Source of the DNA: an uncultured Alphaproteobacteria bacterium | GTDB lineage: Bacteria; Pseudomonadota; Alphaproteobacteria; GCA-2731375 | NCBI GenBank assembly: GCA_951812805.1 | Contig: CATOSZ010000004.1 | Location: 124,001 to 188,000, forward strand | Direction: 5' to 3' | DNA length: 64,000 nucleotides | Part shown: piece after piece, positions 40,132 through 48,068 of the stretch | How positions within the stretch are numbered: the first letter of the stretch is position 1 | How the letters are laid out: each line of letters opens with the position of its first letter | The notes under the pieces: generated by a model | The model's database searches: none | Seen by the model: only the letters and a program-made list of their open reading frames with translations | Told to the model about the DNA's origin: nothing | Made by a program: the position numbers and the translations under genes

Positions 40132-40971
40132 CTAGCCCGCCTTTCCCGCATCCTCCATGGCCGGGTGACCGATCGACAGGTCGCTGCCGCCGGCATTTCG
40201 CCCCCGCAGCAGATAGAGCGGCCGGCTCTCGTAATCGGTGACGGCGCCGGCGCGCCGTGCCGCCGCGTTGCCGCCGGCATGCTCGAAGCGGTGCGCCGCG
40301 GGCATGTAGCGCAGCACGAAGGCGGCGCGGCGCTGTGTCGAAAGATTAGGTGCGGAGCCATGCACCAGCCAGGCGTCGTGGATCGAGATCTGCCCCGACT
40401 CCAGCACCACGTCGCGCGCCCGGCTCTCGTCTATCTCGTCGGGATCGAGGATCAGGCGGACGGCGGCGGCCTCGCCCTCGGCGGTGGCATTGATGTCGAT
40501 GTGGCCGACGGCGCCCAGGTGCGAACCAGGGATATAGCGCAGGCAGCCGTTCTCGGGCGTGCAATCGTCGAGGGCGATCCAGATGCTGGTCGTGGCCGGC
40601 GGACTGATCGGCCAGTGCGGCGCGTCCTGGTGCCAGGGGATGACCTGGCCGGTACCGGCCGGCTTGCCGAAGATCGTCGTCCCCCACAGCAGGATGTCCG
40701 GGCCGATCACCTGCTCGATCATGTCGAGGAAGGCGGGATGGCGCGCCCAGTCGAGCCACAGCCCCTCACCATCGAGGGCGCCCGGGCCATAGCCCGACAG
40801 GTGCGGGCAGATCATCACGTTCGGATCGGCCTGCGGATTGGCGGCGAGCAGCCGGTGAAGCGCGGCGCGCATCTCCGCCAGCAGATCGCCCGGAACGCGC
40901 CACTCGGGCACCACCAGCCCGTCGCGACGATAGGTCTCGACCTCGGCCGAACTCAGCGGTTTCGCGGTCAT
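40132..40971 (-). CDS. Phytanoyl-CoA dioxygenase (PhyH) family protein
   Basis: A 279-residue Fe(II)/2-oxoglutarate-dependent oxygenase fold. The facial triad fits H and D of WHQDAPHW (~residue 125) and the distal His of WLVHGSAPN (~residue 218), with the 2-oxoglutarate arginine in QRRAAFVLRYMP. Start 40971 is chosen because GGGGAGGATCGG precedes it; the upstream extension has no homology. Substrate unknown; bacterial members hydroxylate diverse small molecules. Confidence 0.87.
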   Translation of the reverse strand: MTAKPLSSAEVETYRRDGLVVPEWRVPGDLLAEMRAALHRLLAANPQADPNVMICPHLSGYGPGALDGEGLWLDWARHPAFLDMIEQVIGPDILLWGTTIFGKPAGTGQVIPWHQDAPHWPISPPATTSIWIALDDCTPENGCLRYIPGSHLGAVGHIDINATAEGEAAAVRLILDPDEIDESRARDVVLESGQISIHDAWLVHGSAPNLSTQRRAAFVLRYMPAAHRFEHAGGNAAARRAGAVTDYESRPLYLLRGRNAGGSDLSIGHPAMEDAGKAG

Positions 40972-41062
40972 CTCCGATCCTCCCCGGCGAATTGTCGCCG
41001 CCGTCGTCGCCCGGTGCAACGGTCGTCTTGACAGGCACCGGCGAAGCGAGTGCCAATGGGCC

Positions 41063-43204
41063 ATGTTGCGCAACTTCGGATTTTGGGTCTCGTTCGTGGT
41101 GCTGGTGCTTTCGCTGGCACTGCTGGTGTGGAATCCGGCGCCGATCCACGGCCTGCGCAACATCGCCTTCGATGCCTACCAACGCTTGAGCCCCCGGGCC
41201 TACGAGGATCGCGGCGTGCGCATCGTCGATGTCGACGAGGACTCGCTCCGCCGGCTCGGGCAATGGCCCTGGCCGCGCGCGCGCATCGCAGAACTGGTCG
41301 AGAAACTCGACGCGGCGGGCACCAAGGCGATCGGCTTCGACGTCATCTTCGCCGAGCCCGACCGCAATTCACCGCAGCGGGTGCTGGCGCGTTGGGGCGA
41401 CAACGAGGCATTGCGCGCCGTCGCCGAGCTGCTGCCCGACGACGACACCGAGTTCGCCAAGGCCTTGCGCGACCGGCCGACGGTGCTGGGCTTCGCCCTC
41501 TCGCGCACGCCGACGCCGCTGGCGACGCCGTCCGCCAAGGTGCCGATCGCGGTGAAGGGCGAGGATCCCGCCCCGTTCCTGTCGACCTACCGGGGCGCCG
41601 TTCCGCCCCTTCCCGACCTGCTGTCGGCAGCGGCGGGGTTGGGCGCGCTCAACTTCGATACCGCAAGCGGCGGCATCATCCGCTATGTGCCGCTGGTGGT
41701 GCGGCTGGACGACCAGCTCTACCCCTCGATCTCGATCGAACTGGCGCGCCTGCTGGGCGACAACAACCGCCTGCTGCTGCGCTCCGCCGGGGCGGAGGCC
41801 GCGGACAGCTTCGCCCGCACCACCGGGATCGCCGGCCTGGACGTCGGCGGGCGGCGCGTGCAGACGGACGCGCAAGGCAATCTCTGGCTCCATTTCACGC
41901 CGCCCGGGCGGGCCCGCTACGTCTCCGCCTGGAAGGTTCTCGCCGGCGATGCACTGCCCGCCGATGCCTTGCGCGGCGCCATCGCCATCGTCGGCAGCTC
42001 GGCGACCGGCCTGCAGGACGTCCGCTTCACCCCCTTCGGCCTGACGCCCGGTGTCGAGCTGCATGCCCAGGCGGTCGAGCAGATCCTCGCCGGCGACTAC
42101 CTCACCCGGCCCGACTGGGTGCGCGGGGCCGAGGCCTTGTTCCTTGTCCTGTTGTGGCTGGCACTGGTGCCGCTGATCATGCGGCTCGGCGCCTTCTGGT
42201 CGGCGATGGTGGCGCTCGGCGTGCTGGCCTGCGCAGTCGCCGCCTCCTGGCTCGCCTTCGTCGAGGGGCGCCTGCTGATCGACCCGTTGATGCCGACGCT
42301 GACGGCGGTGGCACTCTATGTCGGCTGCTCGCTGCCGCGCCACATCCAGACCGAGCGGCAGCAACGCTGGATCCGCGAGGCGTTCTCGACCTACATCTCG
42401 CCCAACCTGGTGGAACACCTGATCGCCAATCCCGAGAGCCTGGCGCTCGGCGGGGAACGGCGGGAATGCTCGTTCGTGATGACCGACCTCGCCGGCTTCA
42501 CGAGCCTGGTCGAGGGGGCCGACCCGGGAAAAATCGTCGCCCTGCTGAACGACTATCTCGACGGCATGATCCAGGTGGCGCTACGCCACGAAGGTACGAT
42601 CGACCGGATCATCGGCGACGCGGTGGCGGTGATGTTCTCGGCCCCCGTCGTACAGGCCGACCATGCCCGGCGCGCCATCGACTGCGCGCTGGCGATGGAC
42701 GCCTTCGCCCGCGACTTCGCCGAACGCCAGAAGGGCCGGGGCGTGCAGGTCGGACGCACGCGGATCGGCGTCAATACGGGCCCCGTCATCGTCGGCAACG
42801 TCGGCGGCGCCTCGATCTTCGACTACCGCGCGCTGGGCGACGCTGTGAACACCACCGCGCGCCTGGAAAGCGTGAACCGCCAGCTCGGCACCAACATCTG
42901 CGTCAGCGCCACGACCGCGCAGGCGGCCGGCGCCTTCACCGGCCGGCCGGTCGGGAACCTCGTCCTCCTCGGCAAGTCGGAAGGCATCCGCACCTTCGAG
43001 CCGATGAGCGGCGAAGTCATGACGCGGGCCCATGTGCGCGACTATCTGGCAGCCTATGAGCTGATGAAGGCGGGCGATCCGGCCGCAGGTCCGGCCTTCG
43101 ATGCCGCCCTCGACGCCTATCCCGACGACCCCCTCATCGCCTTCCACCAGGCCCGGCTCGCCGCGGGCGAGCAGGGCGACACGGTGATCTTCGCCGCGAA
43201 GTGA
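41063..43204 (+). CDS. CHASE2-domain adenylate/guanylate cyclase
   Basis: 713 residues. N-terminal membrane helix (~8-25), large periplasmic CHASE2 sensor (~30-330, with IVDVDEDSLRRLGQWPWPR typical of CHASE2), then three membrane helices (~345-425) and a cytosolic class III cyclase (~465-650). The metal aspartates are in VMTDLAGFTSLVEG and RIIGDAVAVMF, and the Asn/Arg pair in DAVNTTARLE. At the adenine-specifying lysine position an Arg is seen (DRIIGD), so the nucleotide preference is uncertain. A receptor-type cyclase sensing an unknown periplasmic cue. Confidence 0.9.
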   Translation: MLRNFGFWVSFVVLVLSLALLVWNPAPIHGLRNIAFDAYQRLSPRAYEDRGVRIVDVDEDSLRRLGQWPWPRARIAELVEKLDAAGTKAIGFDVIFAEPDRNSPQRVLARWGDNEALRAVAELLPDDDTEFAKALRDRPTVLGFALSRTPTPLATPSAKVPIAVKGEDPAPFLSTYRGAVPPLPDLLSAAAGLGALNFDTASGGIIRYVPLVVRLDDQLYPSISIELARLLGDNNRLLLRSAGAEAADSFARTTGIAGLDVGGRRVQTDAQGNLWLHFTPPGRARYVSAWKVLAGDALPADALRGAIAIVGSSATGLQDVRFTPFGLTPGVELHAQAVEQILAGDYLTRPDWVRGAEALFLVLLWLALVPLIMRLGAFWSAMVALGVLACAVAASWLAFVEGRLLIDPLMPTLTAVALYVGCSLPRHIQTERQQRWIREAFSTYISPNLVEHLIANPESLALGGERRECSFVMTDLAGFTSLVEGADPGKIVALLNDYLDGMIQVALRHEGTIDRIIGDAVAVMFSAPVVQADHARRAIDCALAMDAFARDFAERQKGRGVQVGRTRIGVNTGPVIVGNVGGASIFDYRALGDAVNTTARLESVNRQLGTNICVSATTAQAAGAFTGRPVGNLVLLGKSEGIRTFEPMSGEVMTRAHVRDYLAAYELMKAGDPAAGPAFDAALDAYPDDPLIAFHQARLAAGEQGDTVIFAAK

Positions 43205-43214
43205 GCGGCGCCGG

Positions 43215-43988
43215 TCAGCCCGTCAGGCCGCGGGCGATGAAGTGGGGGTTTTCGAATTCCGCCTTGCCGTAGCCGAGTGGGGCGCCGACCAGCGTCTCGA
43301 CCCGGCCGCCGGCCGCCAGCAGCACCGCGTGACCGGCGGCCGTATCCCACTCCATGGTCCGGCCGAGGCGGGGATAGAGGTCGGCCGCAGCCTCGGCGAC
43401 GAGGCAGAATTTGAGGGAGCTGCCGGCCGGCGTCAGGCTCGCCACCGCCACGTCCGCCAGCCAGGCTTCCGTCTCCGCCGTCATGTGGGAGCGGCTGGCG
43501 ACGACGACCGCCCCCTCCGCCGCCGTCCGTCGGCAGGCGATTTCCGCGCGCGCGCCATCCCCGGCCCAGCGCCAGGCGCCGAGGCCGGCGGCGCCGAGAA
43601 AGCCGAGCTGGCGGGCCGGTGCGGTCACCACGCCCAGCACCGGGACGCCCGCCTCGATCAGGGCGATGTTGACCGTGAACTCCCCGTTGCGGGAGACGAA
43701 CTCACGCGTCCCGTCGAGCGGATCGACCAGCCAGAACGGCCCGTCCCCGATCTCCGGAATGTCGCCGGCGGCGACGCTTTCCTCGGCGACGATCGGGATG
43801 GCAGGGGTCAATTCGCGAAGGCCGGCGAGGATGATGGCCTCGGCCCGTTCGTCCGCCTCGGTGACCGGCGACGTGTCCGCCTTTGCGCGAACCTCGAAGT
43901 CCTGGGCGTAGATTTCGAGGATCGCCTCGCCGGCCGCTTCGGCGAGGCGGGCGAGCGGGTCGAGCAGGGCGGCACGGTCGGGAACCAT
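43215..43988 (-). CDS. cysQ: 3'(2'),5'-bisphosphate nucleotidase
   Basis: A 257-residue lithium-sensitive inositol-monophosphatase superfamily enzyme that removes phosphate from PAP, a by-product of sulfate assimilation. Metal-site motifs: DTSPVTEADERAE, VAEESVA and WLVDPLDGTREFVSRNGEFTVNIAL, then WDTAAGHAVLLAAGG. It is CysQ rather than SuhB by the DGTREF form of motif B. Divergent from the arsR-type gene. Confidence 0.9.
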   Translation of the reverse strand: MVPDRAALLDPLARLAEAAGEAILEIYAQDFEVRAKADTSPVTEADERAEAIILAGLRELTPAIPIVAEESVAAGDIPEIGDGPFWLVDPLDGTREFVSRNGEFTVNIALIEAGVPVLGVVTAPARQLGFLGAAGLGAWRWAGDGARAEIACRRTAAEGAVVVASRSHMTAETEAWLADVAVASLTPAGSSLKFCLVAEAAADLYPRLGRTMEWDTAAGHAVLLAAGGRVETLVGAPLGYGKAEFENPHFIARGLTG

Positions 43989-44075
43989 GGGGAATCTCCG
44001 GGCGAGAGGATCGGGGCGCGGAATGAATCATCTTCCCCGGACGAGGGTCAAGCGGTCTGGCCAGAATCTTTATTT

Positions 44076-44095
44076 CGATATTTCCGGTAATATCG
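44076..44095. promoter_or_regulatory. Probable ArsR operator
   Basis: Perfect inverted repeat CGATATT (44076-44082), spacer TCCGGT, AATATCG (44089-44095), directly upstream of the -35 of the arsR-type gene. AT-rich dyads of this sort are usual ArsR/SmtB targets. Confidence 0.65.
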
Positions 44096-44124
44096 TTGCA
44101 TTGTCCGAACCGGCCACTTATGTT
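44096..44124 (+). promoter_or_regulatory. Promoter of arsR-permease operon, leaderless transcript predicted
   Basis: TTGCAT (44096-44101), 17-base spacer, TATGTT (44119-44124). Seven bases after the -10 is the A of the ATG at 44131, so transcription probably begins at or next to the start codon; no ribosome binding site precedes it. Confidence 0.55.
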
Positions 44125-44130
44125 GCGGAC

Positions 44131-44463
44131 ATGGACGATCTCGAAGAACTGCAATCCGTCGCCGCCTGCCTCGAAGCGCTGGGCAACGAGACGCGGCTGT
44201 CGATCTACCGCCTGCTGGTCCGCGCCGGGCCCGAGGGTATGGCGGTCGGCGAACTGCAACGCGCGCTCAATGTCCCGGCCTCGACGTTGACGCACCATCT
44301 CTCGCGCCTTTTGTGGGTCGAGTTGATCCATCAACGGCGTGAGGGACGGCGGCTGATCTGTTCGACCGACTTCGTCGGCATGGAGTCCATGCTGGAGTTT
44401 CTCAGGCGTGAGTGCTGCGTCGCGTCCGACGCGACCACGCCATCGCAAGGAGGCGAGCCATGA
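44131..44463 (+). CDS. arsR: ArsR/SmtB-family metalloregulator
   Basis: A 110-residue winged-helix repressor. The recognition helix region reads LNVPASTLTHHLSRL, following LGNETRLSIYRLLV. A vicinal cysteine pair (ECCVASD) near the C-terminus could bind As(III) or another thiophilic ion. It overlaps the permease gene by four bases, so it probably represses its own operon through the dyad at 44076-44095. A longer in-frame start at 43987 would cross the operator and is rejected. Confidence 0.88.
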   Translation: MDDLEELQSVAACLEALGNETRLSIYRLLVRAGPEGMAVGELQRALNVPASTLTHHLSRLLWVELIHQRREGRRLICSTDFVGMESMLEFLRRECCVASDATTPSQGGEP

Positions 44464-45506
44464 CCGTGATCACCCAGACGATGAGCCGCTTCGCCGGGCA
44501 TGCCAGCCGCTTCGACCGGGTCTGGCTGACCTTGCTGATCGCCTTCACCTTGGGCCTCATCGGCGCGAACGAGGTCACGCGCGAGGCGCTGGCCTTCGTT
44601 GCCCGGGCGCTGCTGTCGATCCTGCCGTTCCTGGCGCTCGCCATCGCCACGGCCGCGGCGGCCAAGGCCTCCAACGCCGACAGTCTGATCGCCAAGGCCT
44701 TCACCGGCCATGGCGGCAAGGCGATCCTGGTCGCCGCCATCTTCGGCGCGCTCTCGCCGTTCTGCTCCTGCGGGGTCATCCCGGTGATCGCCGCGCTGCT
44801 GGCGATGGGCGTGCCGCTGCCCGCGGTGATGGCCTTCTGGCTCGCCTCGCCGATCATGGACCCGGAGATGTATTTCCTGACCGCCGGCCCGCTCGGCTTT
44901 CAATTCGCCACGGTGAAAACCGGGGCGGCGGTCTTCCTCGGCCTGTTCGGCGGCTTCGCCACCTGGGCGGTGCTGGCGCGCGGCGGCTTCGCCAATGCGC
45001 TGCGCGAGGGTGTGGGGCCGAGCTGCGGGGCCAGCAGTTGCGGCGGGCCGAAGCTCGCCCAGGCCGACGTGCACTGGCGCTTCTGGCAGGAGCCCGCCCG
45101 GCGGACGGTGTTCGTGAGCGAGGCCGGCAAGACCAGCCTGTTCCTCGCCAAGTGGCTGATCCTCGCCTTCGCGCTCGAAAGCCTGATGCTGCGTTTTATC
45201 CCGGCCGAACAGGTCGCCGGCGTGATCGGCGGCGACGGCGCGCTCGCCGTGCCCTTGGCCGCACTGGTCGGCATGCCCGCCTACCTCAACGGCTATGCAG
45301 CGATCCCGCTGGTCGACGGCCTGATGAACCTCGGCATGGCGCCGGGCGCGGCGCTCGCCTTCATGACCGCGGGCGCCGTCTCCTCGATCCCCGCGGCCAT
45401 CGCCGTTTGGGCCCTGGTTCGCCCACCAGTCTTCGTCTGGTACCTGGCGCTGGCCTTCACCGGCTCGGTCCTCGCGGGCTATGCGTTCCAGCTGGCGCTC
45501 GCCTGA
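44460..45506 (+). CDS. ArsP/SO_0444-type permease (organoarsenical or metal efflux)
   Basis: A 348-residue inner-membrane permease of the DUF318 (ArsP) family with about eight helices. The conserved SPFCSCGVIPVIAALL motif supplies the cysteines used by ArsP for methylarsenite; GPSCGASSCGG in the central loop adds another cysteine cluster. ATG overlaps the arsR TGA and has AAGGAGG upstream. Arsenic efflux is inferred from family and operon; another thiol-reactive metal is possible. Confidence 0.85.
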   Translation: MTVITQTMSRFAGHASRFDRVWLTLLIAFTLGLIGANEVTREALAFVARALLSILPFLALAIATAAAAKASNADSLIAKAFTGHGGKAILVAAIFGALSPFCSCGVIPVIAALLAMGVPLPAVMAFWLASPIMDPEMYFLTAGPLGFQFATVKTGAAVFLGLFGGFATWAVLARGGFANALREGVGPSCGASSCGGPKLAQADVHWRFWQEPARRTVFVSEAGKTSLFLAKWLILAFALESLMLRFIPAEQVAGVIGGDGALAVPLAALVGMPAYLNGYAAIPLVDGLMNLGMAPGAALAFMTAGAVSSIPAAIAVWALVRPPVFVWYLALAFTGSVLAGYAFQLALA

Positions 45507-45570
45507 GGACTTGTGCCGACGCGCCGACCGGTCGACAGTGAGACCCTGAAAGGCCGACAAGAGCGGAGCC

Positions 45571-46128
45571 ATGCTTGGCGTCTTGCGGGGAATTGAGCGC
45601 ACATTGGTCTGGCTCGGGCTGGCGGCCGGTTGGCTGCTGCTCTTGCCGATGATCGCAGCGCGCGCCTACGACATCGTCGCCAAGCAGTTCTTCACCTCGC
45701 CGTCCGGCTTAATTCAGCTGATCGAATGGGACGGTTTCTTCGTTCTGGTCTTCATGATTTTCGGGCTTGCCTACCTGCACGACGCCCACGCCCGGATCGA
45801 CATTCTGCGCGGCCGGTTCTCGCCCCGCACCACGGCCTGGATCGAAATTCTCGGCATCGTCTTCGCGGTGACGCCGTTTTGCATCCTCAACATCCTCTAC
45901 GGCATCGACTATGTCGAAGCCGTCTATGACGACCGCGAGGGATGGTGGGTCCCTTACGGCGAGGGCTGGATGAAGAAGGCCTTCATTCCCCTGGGCTTCG
46001 GCTTGCTTCTGCTGTCGGCAATCGTCGTTCTCTTGCGCAATCTGATCTTCCTGAAGACCGGTGTCGGCCGACCGGAACCTCGACGGCGCGAAGACGCCGG
46101 CCCGGGTGTACCGCCGGGGGTCGGATGA
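45571..46128 (+). CDS. TRAP transporter small permease (DctQ-type)
   Basis: A 185-residue membrane protein with four predicted helices (~9-30, 48-65, 88-110, 135-155). A conserved small-permease pattern includes RAYDIVAKQFF and HDAHARIDILRGRFSPR. It pairs with the large permease, whose ATG overlaps its stop. No periplasmic binding protein (DctP) gene lies adjacent, so the substrate cannot be inferred. Confidence 0.85.
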   Translation: MLGVLRGIERTLVWLGLAAGWLLLLPMIAARAYDIVAKQFFTSPSGLIQLIEWDGFFVLVFMIFGLAYLHDAHARIDILRGRFSPRTTAWIEILGIVFAVTPFCILNILYGIDYVEAVYDDREGWWVPYGEGWMKKAFIPLGFGLLLLSAIVVLLRNLIFLKTGVGRPEPRRREDAGPGVPPGVG

Positions 46129-47528
46129 TGACCGAATTCCTCGCCGAATATTTGCCGATCATCATGCTGGTTGCCTTCGCGTTTCTGATTTTCACCGGCT
46201 TTCCGGTGGCGTTCATGCTGGCCGGCGTCGGCATGGCGGCCGCGCTGGTCGCCATGCTCATCGGCGCATTTCCGGAAGCCGCGTTCTACAATATCCCCCT
46301 GCGCATCTACGGCAATTTCTCCCATAGCTGGGTCTATCCGGCTGTCGTCATGCTGCTGTTCATGGGCGTAGCGCTGGAGAAGAGCGGGATCGCCCGGGAG
46401 ATGTTGAACTGCCTGCATCTTTTGTTCCGCCGGGTGCCGGGCAGCCTGGCGGTTTGCGTCACCATCATCGGCGTTCTCCTGGCACCGAGCGCCGGCCTGG
46501 TCGGCGCCTCCGTCGGGACGCTGACCCTCGTCGCGCTGCCGACCATGCTCGCGCAGCGCTATCCGGTTCCGGTCGCGACCAGCGCCGTCGCCGCGGGCGG
46601 CACGCTCGGACTGATACTGCCGCCCGGCCTCATGCTGATCTTTTTGGCCGACCAGATGGGCGTGACGGTCGGCGAGATGTTTCTGTCGACCGTGTTCCCG
46701 GGGTTCATGCTGGTCGGCGGCTACATCCTGTATTTCCTGGCCCGCGGTCTGCTCGATCCCGCGCTGCGGGGGGCGGCCACCCACGTTCCGGAGGCGGAGA
46801 GCGAGCGGCTTCCGACCGGTCTGCTGGTCCTCTACATCCTGCGCAGTCTGGCCCTGCCGGCGCTTTTGATCGCCACCGTGCTGGGTTCCATCATCGCGGG
46901 CTGGGCGACGACGTCGCAGTCCGCCGCGCTCGGCGCCGCCGGCAGCCTGGTCCTGATGCTGTTGAACGGATCCTTCTCGATCCGCCGGCTGCACGAGGTG
47001 ATCCGATCGACCCTCGAAATCACCGCCATGGTGTTCCTGATCGTGATGGCGGCGCAGATCTTTTCCTACCCGTTCCGATTCTTGAGCGGCGACGAGCTGG
47101 TGCGTGAATTCATCACCGGGCTCGGCCTGAACGATTGGGGCATTCTCCTGACCGTCCTGCTGATCATTCTCGTTCTGGGTTTCTTCATCGACTGGATCGA
47201 AATCACCGTCATCACCCTGCCGATTTTCTATCCGCTGCTGATGACCCTCGACTTCGCGGCCTATGCCGGCTCGCCCGATCTCTCGGCGATCTGGATCGGC
47301 GCGCTGATCGCCATGGTCCTGCAGACGTCGTTCCTGACGCCGCCCTTCGGTTTCGCCTTGTTCCACATCCGCGCGGCGGCTCCGCCATCGGTGCAGCTGT
47401 TCGACATTTATCGCGGCGTGGCACCGATTTTGGGGCTACAGTTGGCGATGATCGTGGTGGTGCTGTTGTTCCCCGCGCTCGCCGCCCATTTGCCCGACGC
47501 GGTCTTCGACGTCAGCGCCGACAGGTAA
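46125..47528 (+). CDS. TRAP transporter large permease (DctM-type)
   Basis: A 467-residue DctM channel with about 12 helices. It starts MMTEFLAEYLPIIMLV and shows the family stretches LILPPGLMLIFLADQMGVTVGEMF and FIDWIEITVITLPIFYP. Uses a sodium gradient to import organic acids or related solutes with DctQ and a DctP protein, which must be encoded elsewhere. Translationally coupled to the small permease; the mini-cyclase gene follows 18 bases later. Confidence 0.9.
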   Translation: MMTEFLAEYLPIIMLVAFAFLIFTGFPVAFMLAGVGMAAALVAMLIGAFPEAAFYNIPLRIYGNFSHSWVYPAVVMLLFMGVALEKSGIAREMLNCLHLLFRRVPGSLAVCVTIIGVLLAPSAGLVGASVGTLTLVALPTMLAQRYPVPVATSAVAAGGTLGLILPPGLMLIFLADQMGVTVGEMFLSTVFPGFMLVGGYILYFLARGLLDPALRGAATHVPEAESERLPTGLLVLYILRSLALPALLIATVLGSIIAGWATTSQSAALGAAGSLVLMLLNGSFSIRRLHEVIRSTLEITAMVFLIVMAAQIFSYPFRFLSGDELVREFITGLGLNDWGILLTVLLIILVLGFFIDWIEITVITLPIFYPLLMTLDFAAYAGSPDLSAIWIGALIAMVLQTSFLTPPFGFALFHIRAAAPPSVQLFDIYRGVAPILGLQLAMIVVVLLFPALAAHLPDAVFDVSADR

Positions 47529-47546
47529 CCCAAACCGGGAGGCGAC

Positions 47547-48056
47547 ATGAGCCGTTCCCCTGAAGACTTTTCGATGCCTCTGGTCGCCATCATGTCGATC
47601 GACCCGGCGGGGGCCGGAGGAGCCATCAAGGCCATTATCGCGGACTTCGCCGGGACCGTCATCGACGCCAAGGCCGACCGGATGATCGCGCGTTTCGACC
47701 TGGTCGAAACGGCAGCGGCATGCGCGCGACAGCTTCAAAAGGCCGGCGCGACACGGATCGGCATCAACCTCGGCGAGATGGGCGGGCCGGATATCGCCTA
47801 TGCCGATCGCCTGCGGGGTTTGGCGGAGAGCGGCGAGATCGTCCTCTCCGCGGTGTCCTACGAGATGGTCACCTCGAGGTTCCGGCCGGGCCACGAGCCC
47901 GCCTCACCGCTCTGGTGGGTGGTCTCGATCTCAGGCCTCTCGCTGCTGGGTTTTCTCGCCTACTACTTCGGCTGGTTCTACGCCATCTATCTCCAGCTCT
48001 CGAACGCGAACGACGACGGCTCGCTTGCCTGCTGGCCGGAATTCATGTGTCGTTGA
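47547..48056 (+). CDS. Membrane-anchored mini class III cyclase-like protein
   Basis: 169 residues. Residues ~11-110 align by eye with class III cyclase domains: IMSIDPAG (D19) at the first metal aspartate, DAKADRMIARF (D44) at the second, TRIGINLGEM, then DIAYADRLRGLAESGEIVLSAVSYEM, which matches the VNVAARLEALAEPGGI segment with Arg kept (R88) but Asn replaced by Ala. About 20 residues between the two aspartates are missing. One membrane helix follows (~123-147) and a short tail with two cysteines. A clear GGGAGGCGAC site; 18 bases after dctM. Catalysis doubtful. Confidence 0.65.
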   Translation: MSRSPEDFSMPLVAIMSIDPAGAGGAIKAIIADFAGTVIDAKADRMIARFDLVETAAACARQLQKAGATRIGINLGEMGGPDIAYADRLRGLAESGEIVLSAVSYEMVTSRFRPGHEPASPLWWVVSISGLSLLGFLAYYFGWFYAIYLQLSNANDDGSLACWPEFMCR

Positions 48057-48068
48057 GGTGCGCGCCGC

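Noticed and set aside
43987..44130. Longer start for the arsR gene
   Set aside because: It would run through the promoter and operator; the family N-terminus begins at 44131.
45571..47528. Search for a DctP binding-protein gene beside dctQM
   Set aside because: None of the adjacent genes encodes a periplasmic binding protein; absence here does not make the transporter incomplete.
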